Shown piece after piece: positions 25,527-34,495 of a stretch of DNA of 64,000 nt (positions within the stretch are counted from its first letter, which is position 1; every line of letters starts with the position of its first letter). Below the pieces are notes generated by a model. The model had not been told where the DNA came from. It made no database searches and worked only from the letters and a program-made list of their open reading frames with translations. The position numbers and the translations under genes were made by a program. Source of the DNA: Polaromonas sp. JS666 (lineage in GTDB: Bacteria; Pseudomonadota; Gammaproteobacteria; Burkholderiales; Burkholderiaceae_C); assembly GCF_000013865.1 (NCBI RefSeq), contig NC_007948.1, positions 1,736,001 through 1,800,000 on the forward strand. Reading direction: 5' to 3'.

Positions 25527-25619
25527 CGACTAGCTACACCATATAACGCAAGGTTTGCAGCGGCCTTTTTCATGGGCCGGAGCGAATCAGGCGGCTGAAC
25601 CGACCTGATTGAAGCGACC

Positions 25620-26588
25620 TTATTCCAGCTTGATGCCGGTTTCCTTGACCACTTTGCCCCAGCGGTCCATCTCCTGCACCATGTACTCCGACATCGCCTC
25701 TGGGGTGGAGTGGGCCACTTCCACGCCAGCGTCGTACAGGGCCTTGCGGGTCTCTGGTGAACTCATCAGCTTGCCAATCTCCGTGTTGAGCCGGGTAACG
25801 ATGTCACGCGGCGTGCCGGCCGGCGCAAGCAGTGCCAGCCACACTGACGCTTCATAACCCGGCACACCCGCCTCCTGCAGGGTGGGAACATCAGGTAGTT
25901 GCGGAATGCGTTTGGCCGTGGTCACGGCGAGCGCCTTGAGGCGGCCCTGCGGTACCTGGGCCAGGGCATTGGGCACACCCGCAAAGCTGCTTTCCACCAC
26001 CCCCGCCACCAGGTCGGTGGCCGCACCGCCGCTGCCTTTGTATGGCACATGCTTGAGCCTGGCACCCGTCATCGACACAAAGAGTCCGCCCATCAGGTGC
26101 TGCGAACTGCCGTTGCCTGAGGACGCATAGTGAATGGTGTCGGGCGCAGCCTTGGCCAGCGCAATGAATTCCTGCACATTGCGGGCCGGCACCTTCGGGT
26201 TGACCAGCAGCACATACGGCGAGTCGACCAGTTTGGAGACCACCGTAAAACTCTTGATCGGGTCGTAAGGCATGTTTTTGTAGATCCACGGGCTGATCAC
26301 ATGCGTGGTCGACACCATCACCAGCGTGTAGCCATCGGGCGCTGCCTTGGCCACGAAGTCGGTGCCGATGATGGAGCCCGCTCCCGCCTTGTTTTCAATC
26401 ACGAACTGCTGCCCCATGGCGGTCGAGAGCCGCAATCCGAGGATGCGGGCGACCACGTCGGTGAAGCCGCCGGGTGCAAACGGAACAATCAGCTTGACCG
26501 GTTTGGTCGGATAGGTCTGGGCCCATGCGGCAGACAGGGACACCGCGAGCAGCGAGCCCAGCAACAATGATCTGGCAATGGCTTTCAT
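25620..26588 (-). CDS. Bug-family (TctC-like) periplasmic binding protein
   Basis: 322 residues with an N-terminal signal peptide ending SLSAAWAQ. The mature part opens YPTKPVKLIVPFAPGGFTDVVARI, the Bug signature loop that holds the carboxylate ligand. These proteins feed tripartite tricarboxylate transporters or act as sensors; no TctA/TctB genes are in the window. Family segments YKGSGGAATDLVAG and FAGVPNALAQV are present. It is last in the FAH-hydrolase-Bug operon, 4 bases after the hydrolase stop. The ligand is unknown but probably a carboxylate handled by the neighbouring enzymes. Confidence 0.93.
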   Translation of the reverse strand: MKAIARSLLLGSLLAVSLSAAWAQTYPTKPVKLIVPFAPGGFTDVVARILGLRLSTAMGQQFVIENKAGAGSIIGTDFVAKAAPDGYTLVMVSTTHVISPWIYKNMPYDPIKSFTVVSKLVDSPYVLLVNPKVPARNVQEFIALAKAAPDTIHYASSGNGSSQHLMGGLFVSMTGARLKHVPYKGSGGAATDLVAGVVESSFAGVPNALAQVPQGRLKALAVTTAKRIPQLPDVPTLQEAGVPGYEASVWLALLAPAGTPRDIVTRLNTEIGKLMSSPETRKALYDAGVEVAHSTPEAMSEYMVQEMDRWGKVVKETGIKLE

Positions 26589-26592
26589 GGTC

Positions 26593-27519
26593 TTACCCCT
26601 TGTATGCCGGCTCTGGCATGGTGAAAAAGCTGTGCAGGATCTGGTAGACCATCATGTAGTTCTTCTGCTGGAAGCTCGCGTGCGATATGCCGCGCATCAC
26701 GCTGAACTGCTTGTTCATGTTGGGCAAGAGCTTGAAGTAGTCGATCAGGTCGTCCATGCCGGCGATGCCGTCGTACTCACCGCGCAGGATGATGGTGGGC
26801 ACGGTCAGCTTCTTTGGGTCCAGCAGCGGCAGTCTGGAACACATGTCCACGTAGGTTCCGGTGGGCATGGAGTCGTCCAGCGTCAGGATGGCATCGGCAA
26901 ATGCCTCGACCACTGTCTGCTCCACCGTGTCCGGATGGTCGCGCTGAAAGATGCTGTGGACGAAAGGGCGGTCAATCGGGCGCCGGTTCCTGGCCAGGAA
27001 CTCCGGCAGTTTTTTCCTGCGTTGCTCCAGCGTGTGACTGCCTTCGCCGGTCCACACAAACGCATCGAGTGCGACTTTGGCGATGCGCTCCGGATGCCGT
27101 TCGGTGAACAGGCCTGCCTTGAGCGCACCCGATGAAATGCCGTACATCAGCAGCGACGTAGCGCCGGAGACCTTCATGGCGTATTCGGTGCCGGCGGCGA
27201 GATCGTCGGCGCCGTTGCTGATGTCGAAGTTGATGTTGCGGTGCTTGTCCGAGCGGCCATAGCCCTCGTTGTCCATGGTCCAGGTGTTAAAGCCCTGGTC
27301 CGAAAACCAGTCCATTGCCGACGACCAGGGCCGGCCAGGCACGTGCAGGTCAAAGGTCGGTTGCGAGGCCATTGACGAGCCGTGCACAAAGAAAATAGTG
27401 CCCGCATGCGGCACCTTGGGCGAGGCTTTTTTCTCCCAGAGAAACAGCTTGATATCGCCCTCGGGCGTCTTCTTGTGGGTCCAGTGTTCCACACCGCCCG
27501 TCCACTTCACATCACTCAT
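26593..27519 (-). CDS. Alpha/beta hydrolase
   Basis: 308 residues from ATG 27519 (AGGAG 7 bases upstream; a TTG one codon earlier is less likely). FFVHGSSMAS forms the oxyanion region, YGISSGALKAG the nucleophile elbow (G-I-S-S-G), ILRGEYDGIAG supplies the acid and RGISHASFQQ the histidine. There is no signal peptide, so it is cytoplasmic. The substrate is unknown; with a FAH-family neighbour it may cleave an ester or C-C bond of a ring-cleavage product. It lies between the FAH gene and the Bug gene. Confidence 0.85.
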   Translation of the reverse strand: MSDVKWTGGVEHWTHKKTPEGDIKLFLWEKKASPKVPHAGTIFFVHGSSMASQPTFDLHVPGRPWSSAMDWFSDQGFNTWTMDNEGYGRSDKHRNINFDISNGADDLAAGTEYAMKVSGATSLLMYGISSGALKAGLFTERHPERIAKVALDAFVWTGEGSHTLEQRRKKLPEFLARNRRPIDRPFVHSIFQRDHPDTVEQTVVEAFADAILTLDDSMPTGTYVDMCSRLPLLDPKKLTVPTIILRGEYDGIAGMDDLIDYFKLLPNMNKQFSVMRGISHASFQQKNYMMVYQILHSFFTMPEPAYKG

Positions 27520-27579
27520 CAATGTCTCCTGTTACGGCACCCCGCAGGGCGTCTTTTTTTGATTCATGCCCGGATGGGC

Positions 27580-28443
27580 TCACACAAAACGGTTTTCAAT
27601 CGCGCCGATGCCGTCAATCTCGATGCGCACGACGTCACCCGCTTTCAGGTATTGCGGTGGCTTCATGCCCATGCCGACACCGGCTGCCGTACCCGTGGCG
27701 ATCACGTCGCCGGGGTAGAGCGTGATGCCGCGCGAACAGGTTTCGATCAGCGCCGGAATATCAAAGATCAGGTCGGTCGTCTGCGCGTCCTGGCGCAGCT
27801 CGCCATTGACCCAGCCGCGCACGCGCGTGCGGCTGCCGTCAAGCTCGTCAGCCGTGACGATCCACGGCCCCATGGGGCAAAAGGTATCGAAGGACTTGCC
27901 CAGGTCCCATTGCTGGTGCCGCATCTGGACATCGCGGGCCGTCACGTCGTTGATGATGGTGTAGCCAAATACATGCTGCATCGCCGCGGCGCGCGAGATG
28001 TTGCGCCCGCCTGTGCCGATCACGATGGCGAGCTCGGATTCGTAGTCGATCTCTTCGGAGACACCCGTTGGCAGCATCACGTCGTCCGTGGGACCGACCA
28101 CGCATTCGGGCACCTTGGTGAACACGATGGGCCACGATGCCGGATTGGCGCTGTTGTCCTTGAACACCGACGCCGACAGCTCTTTGGCATGGGCATGGTA
28201 GTTGCGCCCCACGCAAAAGATATTGCGGCGTGGCAGCGGAATGGGGGCTTCCAGCTTCACGTCATGCAGCGATACGGACTCGCTGCGCAAAGGCAGCTTC
28301 TTCGGGTCGCCCAAAGCGATGACCGCCAGCGCGCCAGTGTCAGCCTGACCCGGCGCCAGGTTCACGGGTGTGAGGGACCGGCCGTCTTCAGACACGACGC
28401 CGACGTGCCGCTGTCCATTCCATTGATAAGTCGCGATGCGCAA
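27580..28443 (-). CDS. Fumarylacetoacetate hydrolase (FAH) family enzyme
   Basis: 287 residues starting at an uncommon TTG (28441-28443) with AAGGAG six bases before it. The FAH core is clear: FCVGRNYHAHAKEL, DYESELAVVIGTGGRN with metal-binding E residues, FGYTIINDVTARDVQ, and LYPGDVIATGTAAGVG. The family hydrolyses or decarboxylates acylpyruvates such as fumarylpyruvate and 2-hydroxyhepta-diene-dioates. It is first in the operon with the hydrolase and Bug genes and divergent from a FadR-like regulator, which is the likely controller. The exact substrate is not known. Confidence 0.92.
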   Translation of the reverse strand: MRIATYQWNGQRHVGVVSEDGRSLTPVNLAPGQADTGALAVIALGDPKKLPLRSESVSLHDVKLEAPIPLPRRNIFCVGRNYHAHAKELSASVFKDNSANPASWPIVFTKVPECVVGPTDDVMLPTGVSEEIDYESELAIVIGTGGRNISRAAAMQHVFGYTIINDVTARDVQMRHQQWDLGKSFDTFCPMGPWIVTADELDGSRTRVRGWVNGELRQDAQTTDLIFDIPALIETCSRGITLYPGDVIATGTAAGVGMGMKPPQYLKAGDVVRIEIDGIGAIENRFV

Positions 28444-28636
28444 AAGGATCTCCTTGACGATAACTGTTGGGATTGGCTGGCTCGGCGGGGCGGCCTCGAT
28501 CGCGTTTCAGCGCGCATCGCCAGCCTGCGCAATTTCAACCAAATCACACCAATAGTCAACCAAAATGCGCAAGGAAATTCAAAATACCGGGAAAACCCCG
28601 TAAATGTAGAGTGAGAAATCTGTTGATCGTTAAAAC

Positions 28637-28690
28637 CAATTAGGCCCAATTGTGTCGATTTTGGGACCGCCTCTGGCAAATTGGTATCAT
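28637..28690 (+). promoter_or_regulatory. Promoter and possible operator between the FAH gene and its FadR-like regulator
   Basis: TTGGGA (28661-28666), an 18-base spacer and TATCAT (28685-28690) form a plausible promoter for the regulator. Upstream, CAATT-N6-AATTG (28637-28652) is a perfect inverted repeat of the kind bound by FadR/GntR proteins. The rest of 28444-28636 is A/T-rich and holds no gene. Confidence 0.45.
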
Positions 28691-28718
28691 GTCGGCGGCT
28701 TCACCCCACACTTTTCGG

Positions 28719-29399
28719 ATGAGATTTATGGACAGCGCGGCAGCTTTGGAAGAAACCATCCTCGACAACCTGAAGTCGCGGAAATGGCGCGCGGGTCACC
28801 GGATTCCGACCGAACGCGACTTCAGCGCCGAGAGCGGCCTGAGCCGGTCCACCGTACGGCGTGTGCTCGCAGGCCTGAAAGAGCGCGGGCTGATTACCCA
28901 GACCGTGGGCAGCGGCACTTATGTGAGCGAGCGCATTGCCGAGGCGCTGGGCAGTCTGCCTGATTCCGGTACGGTCACCTCGACCAGCCCGGCCGAGTTG
29001 ATGAGTGCGCGTCTGGTGCTGGAGCCAGCCATCATCGACATGGTGATCGGCAACGCCAATTCCGCCGACTTTGCACGCATGGAAGAGTGCTGCAGCAAGG
29101 CTGAACTCGCCACCACGCTGGAAGATTTCGAGCGCTGGGACAGCCTGCTGCATGAGGTGATTGCGGATGCGGCCCACAATGCTTTGATTGCGGGCGTTTT
29201 TCGTCTCATGGGCCAGGCCCGCTCCGAAGCCGAATGGGGCATGCTCAAGCGCCGCAGTGCCACGCCCGCGCGACGGCTGGAGTACCAGCAGGAGCACCGC
29301 GCCCTGGTGGCCGCGCTGAAGGAGCGCGACGCGGTGCGGGCCAAGGCGCTGTGCGCCGCCCACCTGGCGCATGTACGCAGCAACATGCTGGGCTACTGA
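28719..29399 (+). CDS. GntR-family transcriptional regulator, FadR/FCD subfamily
   Basis: About 226 residues. The winged helix-turn-helix is RIPTERDFSAESGLSRSTVRRVLAGLKERGLITQTVGSGTYV (quoted in parts: TERDFSAESGLSRSTVRR and GLITQTVGSGTYV). A helical FCD ligand domain follows with SARLVLEPAIIDMVI, HEVIADAAHN and EHRALVAALKERDA, which carry the conserved metal-binding D and H positions. ATG 28719 or 28728 is favoured because 28689 lies inside the predicted -10 box. It is divergent from the FAH operon and probably represses it in response to a carboxylate. Confidence 0.88.
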   Translation: MRFMDSAAALEETILDNLKSRKWRAGHRIPTERDFSAESGLSRSTVRRVLAGLKERGLITQTVGSGTYVSERIAEALGSLPDSGTVTSTSPAELMSARLVLEPAIIDMVIGNANSADFARMEECCSKAELATTLEDFERWDSLLHEVIADAAHNALIAGVFRLMGQARSEAEWGMLKRRSATPARRLEYQQEHRALVAALKERDAVRAKALCAAHLAHVRSNMLGY

Positions 29400-29465
29400 G
29401 CCGGCCTGCCTCCCCGGCCGTCCCGGCATCGGAGACGGTAGCGGAAGGCCTTCGCGGGCTTGAAC

Positions 29466-30362
29466 TCAGCTCATGCCATTGCGGCTGGCCAGTTCCACAA
29501 AGAGTCCCGACTGGTCGAGGTCTGTCAGGCCGTGTTCCACACCCTCGGCGTAGAGCTGCTCGAAGAGCCCGGTGATGGGTGCATCAAAGCCGATTTCCTG
29601 CGCGGTCGCCAGCGCATTGCGCATGTCCTTGAGCTGTATCGACAAGCGCGCGCGTGGCGCGAAGTCCCGCTCCACCATGCGCTGGCCGTGCAACTGCAAC
29701 ACGCGGCTGTCGGCAAAACCGCCGGTGATGGCTTCCTTGACCTTGGCCATGTCGGCGCCGCCCTTGGTGGCGAACAGCAAGGCTTCGGCCACCGCGCCTA
29801 TCGTGATGCCGACAATCATCTGGTTGGCCAGTTTGGTGAGCTGCCCGCTGCCGTGCGGGCCCACGTGCGTGGCGCGGCCGAATACCTTGAGCAAGGGCAG
29901 GGAGCGCTCGAAGTCGGCCGGCTTGCCGCCCGCCATGATGACCAGCGTGCCCTGCTCGGCGCCGACGGTGCCGCCAGAGACCGGCGTATCCAGGTGGGCG
30001 ATGCCCAAGGCGCCCAGCCGCGCGGCGTGGTCACGTGCTTCACGGGGCGTGATGGATGCCATGTCGAGGAAGAGCGACCCTGGTTTCATCGCTGCAGCAA
30101 CGCCTTGCGCGAACAGCACGTCTTGCACCACGGCGCCGTTTTCCAGCATGCTGACCACGATGTCGGCATCCCTGGCCGCTGCGCGGGCCTGCTCGTGAAT
30201 GGTCGCGCCCAGCGCCGCCAGCGAGGCGGCCCTGGCTGGCGTGCGGTTCCACACCTGCAGTGCATACCCGGCCTCGCACAGGCGTCGGGCCATGGGCAGG
30301 CCCATGCTGCCTGTGCCCAAAAAGGTGATTTTTCTTGCGTACGGGTCGCTTTCAACGGTCAT
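29466..30362 (-). CDS. 3-hydroxyisobutyrate dehydrogenase-family NAD(P)-dependent reductase
   Basis: 298 residues. A Rossmann start ITFLGTGSMGLPMARRLCEAGY is followed by the substrate loop DTPVSGGTVGAEQGTL (about 122-137), the catalytic lysine in GQLTKLANQMIVG (about residue 175) and FAPRARLSIQLKDMRNAL. The family includes tartronate semialdehyde reductase, 3-hydroxyisobutyrate dehydrogenase and GLYR enzymes. It is last in a minus-strand set after the SAF oxidoreductase and PhyH gene, and likely reduces or oxidises a beta-hydroxyacid from that pathway. Confidence 0.9.
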   Translation of the reverse strand: MTVESDPYARKITFLGTGSMGLPMARRLCEAGYALQVWNRTPARAASLAALGATIHEQARAAARDADIVVSMLENGAVVQDVLFAQGVAAAMKPGSLFLDMASITPREARDHAARLGALGIAHLDTPVSGGTVGAEQGTLVIMAGGKPADFERSLPLLKVFGRATHVGPHGSGQLTKLANQMIVGITIGAVAEALLFATKGGADMAKVKEAITGGFADSRVLQLHGQRMVERDFAPRARLSIQLKDMRNALATAQEIGFDAPITGLFEQLYAEGVEHGLTDLDQSGLFVELASRNGMS

Positions 30363-30421
30363 TCGGGTTCCTGGTTAATGGCAGATGTACCCATCATCCG
30401 GCACGCAGCGCAAGAAGGCTG

Positions 30422-31780
30422 TCAGGCAGCTTTCTTGATGGCCGGCGAGAACATGGTTTCCATTTCATGGCGCACCTTGTAGGCGGGCGTCGAGGTGTCC
30501 ATGGCCACATCGGCCCAGCTCAGGCTCTGGCCCTTCTTGACCGCCCGCACCACCTTGACCTGGTGCGCCAGGCCCAGGGGCAGGCCGCCCATCTGCAGGG
30601 AGGTTTCGGCCGGCAGCAGCTTGCCCCAGACGGTATAGCCGCCTTCGCCGTCCAGCATGTCGCCGGGTTTGAGGTCGCGCTTGGCGGTGGCCACCACGTC
30701 GGCGTTCCAGCAGGTCGCCACGCCGGTCGGTTCGCCGCGCAGCGCCACGCTGGCCACCGACACGCCGACCTCCAGCCCGATCAGGTGCCAGCGCTTGTAC
30801 AGCGTGAAATAGCGGCCGCTGGGATCGGTATGCGCGTTGTACTCTTCAAAGCAGTTCTTGATGTAGTCGGTTTCGGCCTCGACCGTGACCCAGACTCCCA
30901 TGCGGATGTCGTAGGGAATCTTGCGGCCATTGGCTTCCAGCGAGGAGATGACTTCGACCATGCCCTTGCGTTCCAGCACGCCGCCCTCTTGAATAGGTCG
31001 CGTCACAAAGGGAATGTCTTCCACGCTGGCGGGCGGGTAGAGCAGGCCGTTGCTGGGCACGGTGAGGCCGGTGGCGTTGGCCACGGCAGTGCATTCGATG
31101 GACGGTTTGGAGCCATCGAGGAAGCTGTTGAACATTTTCGGGTTCAGTCCGCCACGCAGGGCCTGCTCGGGCGTGAGGCCGTAGTTGCCCCACACCGTAT
31201 CGGGCGTGGATTCGCAAAAATGCGGCAGCCATTTATGGCCGCGGCCTGCCGCCACCACCGGAAACCCGCAGGTGCGGGCCCAGTCCACCAGGTCGCAGAT
31301 CAGCGCCGGCTGGTCACCGAAGGCCAGCGAGTACACCACACCCGCTTCGGCCGCCTTGCGCGCCAGCAGCGGGCCGCAAAAGGCGTCGGCTTCCACCGTC
31401 ACGTTGACCACATGCTTGCCATGCGCAAAGGCCTGCAGGCAGTGCTCGACGGCCGCCACCGGGTTGCCTGTGCATTCCACGATGATGTCGATCTGCGGAT
31501 GCGTGACCACCGCCTGCCAGTCGTCGGTGATCCAGGTCGCTCCTGTCTTGATCGCCGTTTGCGCCGATTCCGCCTGGCTCATTTCGGGCTTCCAGCCGAC
31601 GCGGGTGAGGTTGGTGCGGGCCGCGTCGGGCGACAGGTCGGCAATGGCGACGAGGTGCACGCCGGGGGTTCTGGGAATCTGCGCCAGGTACATGGAACCG
31701 AATTTGCCGGCGCCTATCAGGCCGATGCGCACGGGTTGGTTGTCGGCGGCGCGTTGCTGGAGTTTGGTGTAGAGGTTCAT
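30422..31780 (-). CDS. Homoserine dehydrogenase-like oxidoreductase with C-terminal SAF domain
   Basis: 452 residues. The N-terminal NAD(P) fold is RIGLIGAGKFGSMYLAQIP (about 18-36). ECTGNPVAAVEHCLQAFAHGKHVVNV and SLAFGDQPALICDLVDWA follow. The C-terminal part, ATAKRDLKPGDMLDGEGG through GQSLSWADV, is an SAF (antifreeze-like) domain that usually binds sugars or carboxylates. Proteins of this layout occur in catabolic operons for sugar acids, but this one's substrate is not known. It lies between the HIBADH-like and PhyH genes and is likely co-transcribed with them. Confidence 0.85.
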   Translation of the reverse strand: MNLYTKLQQRAADNQPVRIGLIGAGKFGSMYLAQIPRTPGVHLVAIADLSPDAARTNLTRVGWKPEMSQAESAQTAIKTGATWITDDWQAVVTHPQIDIIVECTGNPVAAVEHCLQAFAHGKHVVNVTVEADAFCGPLLARKAAEAGVVYSLAFGDQPALICDLVDWARTCGFPVVAAGRGHKWLPHFCESTPDTVWGNYGLTPEQALRGGLNPKMFNSFLDGSKPSIECTAVANATGLTVPSNGLLYPPASVEDIPFVTRPIQEGGVLERKGMVEVISSLEANGRKIPYDIRMGVWVTVEAETDYIKNCFEEYNAHTDPSGRYFTLYKRWHLIGLEVGVSVASVALRGEPTGVATCWNADVVATAKRDLKPGDMLDGEGGYTVWGKLLPAETSLQMGGLPLGLAHQVKVVRAVKKGQSLSWADVAMDTSTPAYKVRHEMETMFSPAIKKAA

Positions 31781-31788
31781 TGGGGTCC

Positions 31789-31877
31789 TGTCATTGCGGG
31801 CTTGACCCGCAATCCATGGTGGATCGAAATTAAAGTGGTTAACGGGTCATGGATGCCGGATCAAGTCCGGCATGACA
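31789..31877. repeat. Extragenic palindromic repeat (two hairpins between inverted TGTCAT/ATGACA ends)
   Basis: TGTCAT at 31789-31794 and ATGACA at 31872-31877 bound the element. Inside are TTGCGGG-CTTGA-CCCGCAA (31794-31812) and ATGCCGG-ATCAAGT-CCGGCAT (31853-31873). It fills most of the gap between the PhyH and SAF oxidoreductase genes and resembles REP elements widespread in proteobacteria. It may stabilise the mRNA of the upstream gene. Confidence 0.7.
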
Positions 31878-31888
31878 TGCCACTTGGC

Positions 31889-32770
31889 TCAGGCCGCTTT
31901 GCGTTCAGGTGCGATTTCATCCATCGAGGTCTGTAGTGCGCTCGCCGGCACACCGTCTTTCCACGGCAGGTCCACCGGGTAGTCTTTCAGCAGGCAGTCA
32001 TCCGGCAGGCAACTGATCGGTGTGAAGTCGCGGTGCGCAATGTATTCAGGGCGCTTGTAGCGGCGAATGTGGTTGCTGACGGCGCACAGGCTCAGGTAGA
32101 CGCTGACGCGGTTGAAGGGCGACAGGTTGCTCCCCGAGGCGTGGACCAGGCAGGAGTGGAACAGGATCATCGAGCCGGCTGGGCCTTTGGGGCTGACAAT
32201 GCCACCCTGTTTGCCACCGGCGCGCTGCACCAGCTGGCGAATCAGGTCGTTGTCCACCGTCCACAGCGGGTAGCTGGTGGTGGTGAGGTCATGTTTGGCG
32301 TCCACCACGCCCTTTTTGTGGCTGCCGGGAATGAACATCAGCGGGCCGTTGTGCTCGGTGACATCGTCCAGGAAGATCGCCACATTCATCGCGCGTTCGG
32401 TCGGCATCATGTCGTCGTTCAGCCAGGTGCCGTAGTCCTGGTGCCACTGCCAGACATCGCCTTCAAAGGCCATCTTGCCGTTGATCTTGAACTGGTGCAT
32501 GTAGAGTTTTTCACCCAGCAGGTCTTCCACCGGCTCGATCATGCGCGGATGCCGGCCCAGTTTGGCAAACGGCTTGCTGTACATGTGCGCGGCGAAGTTG
32601 GTGCGCACCGCGTCCTTGCCTTTTTCGCGCACGTTGTAGTCCTCGCGCCGGCTATAGAGCTCGGGTACGGCATCGTTGAGCGTTTGCGTTTCTTCCGGTG
32701 TGAACAGGCCAGGAAAAAACAGGTAACCGTCGCGGTCAAATTGGGCGAGTTGTTCAGGGGTCAGTTTCAT
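31889..32770 (-). CDS. Phytanoyl-CoA dioxygenase (PhyH) family Fe(II)/2-oxoglutarate oxygenase
   Basis: 293 residues. The iron triad is visible: HQD in WQWHQDYGTWLND (about residue 120) and the distal histidine in SCLVHASGSNLSPFNR, with R for 2-oxoglutarate in NRVSVYL. MNVAIFLDDVTEHNGPLMFIPGSHK is typical of PhyH and ectoine-hydroxylase relatives. It would hydroxylate a small molecule using oxygen and 2-oxoglutarate in the cytoplasm. AAGGAG lies 8 bases before the ATG. It is the first enzyme gene after the GntR regulator. Confidence 0.9.
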   Translation of the reverse strand: MKLTPEQLAQFDRDGYLFFPGLFTPEETQTLNDAVPELYSRREDYNVREKGKDAVRTNFAAHMYSKPFAKLGRHPRMIEPVEDLLGEKLYMHQFKINGKMAFEGDVWQWHQDYGTWLNDDMMPTERAMNVAIFLDDVTEHNGPLMFIPGSHKKGVVDAKHDLTTTSYPLWTVDNDLIRQLVQRAGGKQGGIVSPKGPAGSMILFHSCLVHASGSNLSPFNRVSVYLSLCAVSNHIRRYKRPEYIAHRDFTPISCLPDDCLLKDYPVDLPWKDGVPASALQTSMDEIAPERKAA

Positions 32771-32806
32771 CGCTTGTCTCCTTGGGGTGGGTGTGTTTGT
32801 GGCGGC

Positions 32807-33499
32807 TCAGGGCGCAGGGGCCGCAGAAGGGGCGGGCTGGCTGAGTGCGCTGGACAGCAGGCTCGCCAGGTTGCGGCTGGCGTCCTCGTCGTGTTGGCGG
32901 ATCAGGGTTTCGGCCGCCTCTTCATCGCCGCGACCTATCGCGTTGGCAATCGCCTCGTGCTCATCCCAGATCGATTCGCGCATGGTCGACACCTGTAGCA
33001 CCGCGCCCATGGCGCGGCGGATGTGGTGCCAATGCAGCTGCGCGCTCTGGGCGATCAGCGGGTTGCCGGATGCGGCATAAATCGCAGCATGAAACTGCGC
33101 ATCCGCCGCCATCATGGCCTTGACCTTGTTGCTGCGTGCGGCAGCGCGACCCTGGCTGATCAGGCGCGGGTCCAGCGGGCTGCGGGCACGTGCAGCCAGC
33201 CGGGCGGCCAGCGCGTCCAGGGCGCCGCGCACCTGGTAAATCTGCACCAGCCAGGCCACGTCGAGCGGCGCCACCAGCACTCCGCGGCCGGGCGCGTCCA
33301 GCACAAAGCCATCTTTTTTCAGCAGCCGCAGGGCCTGCAGCACCGGCTGGCGCGACACCGCCAGCCGCTCCGCAATATCTTCCTGCATGATGCGCGAACC
33401 CGGCGCCAGGGAGCCGTCGCTGATGGCGTCCAGCAGGCTGCGGTAGACCTGGTCCACCAGGTCGGGGGTTGATTCGATTTTGATGAGATGGGAAGTCAT
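32807..33499 (-). CDS. GntR-family transcriptional regulator (FCD type)
   Basis: 230 residues from ATG 33499. The DNA-binding domain is DLVDQVYRSLLDAI, then IMQEDIAERLAVSRQPVLQAL and GFVLDAPGRGVLV. An FCD-type helical domain follows with ADAQFHAAIYAASGNPLI (metal/ligand histidine) and EHEAIANAIGRGDEEAAE. The tail is A/P-rich. A CTGTATACAG palindrome lies 10 bases before the start. It probably controls the downstream PhyH-SAF-HIBADH genes and itself. A frame extension to 33535 would cross that palindrome and is unlikely. Confidence 0.9.
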   Translation of the reverse strand: MTSHLIKIESTPDLVDQVYRSLLDAISDGSLAPGSRIMQEDIAERLAVSRQPVLQALRLLKKDGFVLDAPGRGVLVAPLDVAWLVQIYQVRGALDALAARLAARARSPLDPRLISQGRAAARSNKVKAMMAADAQFHAAIYAASGNPLIAQSAQLHWHHIRRAMGAVLQVSTMRESIWDEHEAIANAIGRGDEEAAETLIRQHDEDASRNLASLLSSALSQPAPSAAPAP

Positions 33500-33504
33500 T
33501 TTTG

Positions 33505-33524
33505 TACTCTGTATACAGAATACG
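33505..33524. promoter_or_regulatory. Palindromic operator candidate for the GntR regulator
   Basis: CTGTATACAG (33509-33518) is a perfect 10-bp palindrome within TACTCTGTATACAGAATA, immediately upstream of the regulator's ATG. FCD-type GntR proteins often bind TGTATACA-like sites, so autorepression is likely. Confidence 0.55.
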
Positions 33525-33637
33525 CCAAATGGCAAAAAAGCTACTCCGGGTTTTCCCGTGGGGTCGGGGGCGTGTGCGACTGTGCCAAGATGGCGGCAGT
33601 TTGAGCAGTTTTGACGACTTGATCTTCAGGAGCATCC

Positions 33638-34495
33638 ATGAACCAACCTGACCCTGCGTGGCTTGACCGCATGTACAACAACCGGGCGCGCGTGGCGGAG
33701 CACGAGGCGCATTTCACGCACTGGGCCGAGGCTTCGGCGCAGGCCAGAAGCACGCTGCCTTGCACGCTGGACATCCCCTACGGCCAGGGCCGCGGTGAAA
33801 AGCTGGACGTGTTTCCGGCTGCGAAGCCCGGGGCGCCGGTGGTGGTGTTCATTCACGGCGGTTACTGGCGGTCGCTGGACAAGGCCGACCACTCCTTTGT
33901 CGCTCCTGCCTTCGTGGAGGCGGGCGCCTGTGTGGTGATTCCCAATTACGACCTGTGCCCGGCCGTGACCATTCCCGACATCACGCTGCAGATGGTCAGG
34001 GCGCTGGCCTGGACTTACCGCAACGTGGCGCGGTTTGGCGGCGACCCGAAGCGCATCACCGTGATGGGCCATTCGGCCGGTGGCCATCTGGCCGCCATGC
34101 TGCTGGCCTGCCGGTGGCCGGTCCATGCCGGGGACCTGCCGGCCGACCTGGTCAAAAATGCGCTATCGATTTCGGGCCTTTATGAGCTTGAATCCATCAT
34201 GCATACGCCGTTCTTGCAGGAGGCGCTGCGCTTGACCCCGGCGCAAGTCCTGCAGGTCAGCCCGGCGTGGATGCCGCCGCCTGCACAGGGCGTGCTCTAC
34301 ACGGTGGCCGGGGCCGACGAGAGCGAAGAGTTCCTGCGTCACAACGCGCTGATCGAGCAGGCGTGGGGGCCCCGGGTGGTGTCGGTGCGCGAAGCCTTGC
34401 TGGGGCTGAATCACTTCAGCATCGTCGAGGCCCTGGTGCAGCCTGGCCACCGGCTGAACCAGTTGGCCCTGGAGCTGTTGCGGGCTACGGCCTAG
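33638..34495 (+). CDS. Alpha/beta hydrolase, kynurenine-formamidase/esterase type
   Basis: 285 residues. IHGGYWRSLDKADHS near residue 70 is the HGGxW oxyanion motif of the formamidase/carboxylesterase group. The nucleophile is in VMGHSAGGHLAAM (about 145), the acid in the GADESEEF region and the histidine in LLGLNHFSIVEAL. The opening LDRMYNNRARV is typical of this subfamily. The substrate is unknown. Its stop codon TAG (34493-34495) is also the first three bases of a palindromic element. Confidence 0.88.
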   Translation: MNQPDPAWLDRMYNNRARVAEHEAHFTHWAEASAQARSTLPCTLDIPYGQGRGEKLDVFPAAKPGAPVVVFIHGGYWRSLDKADHSFVAPAFVEAGACVVIPNYDLCPAVTIPDITLQMVRALAWTYRNVARFGGDPKRITVMGHSAGGHLAAMLLACRWPVHAGDLPADLVKNALSISGLYELESIMHTPFLQEALRLTPAQVLQVSPAWMPPPAQGVLYTVAGADESEEFLRHNALIEQAWGPRVVSVREALLGLNHFSIVEALVQPGHRLNQLALELLRATA

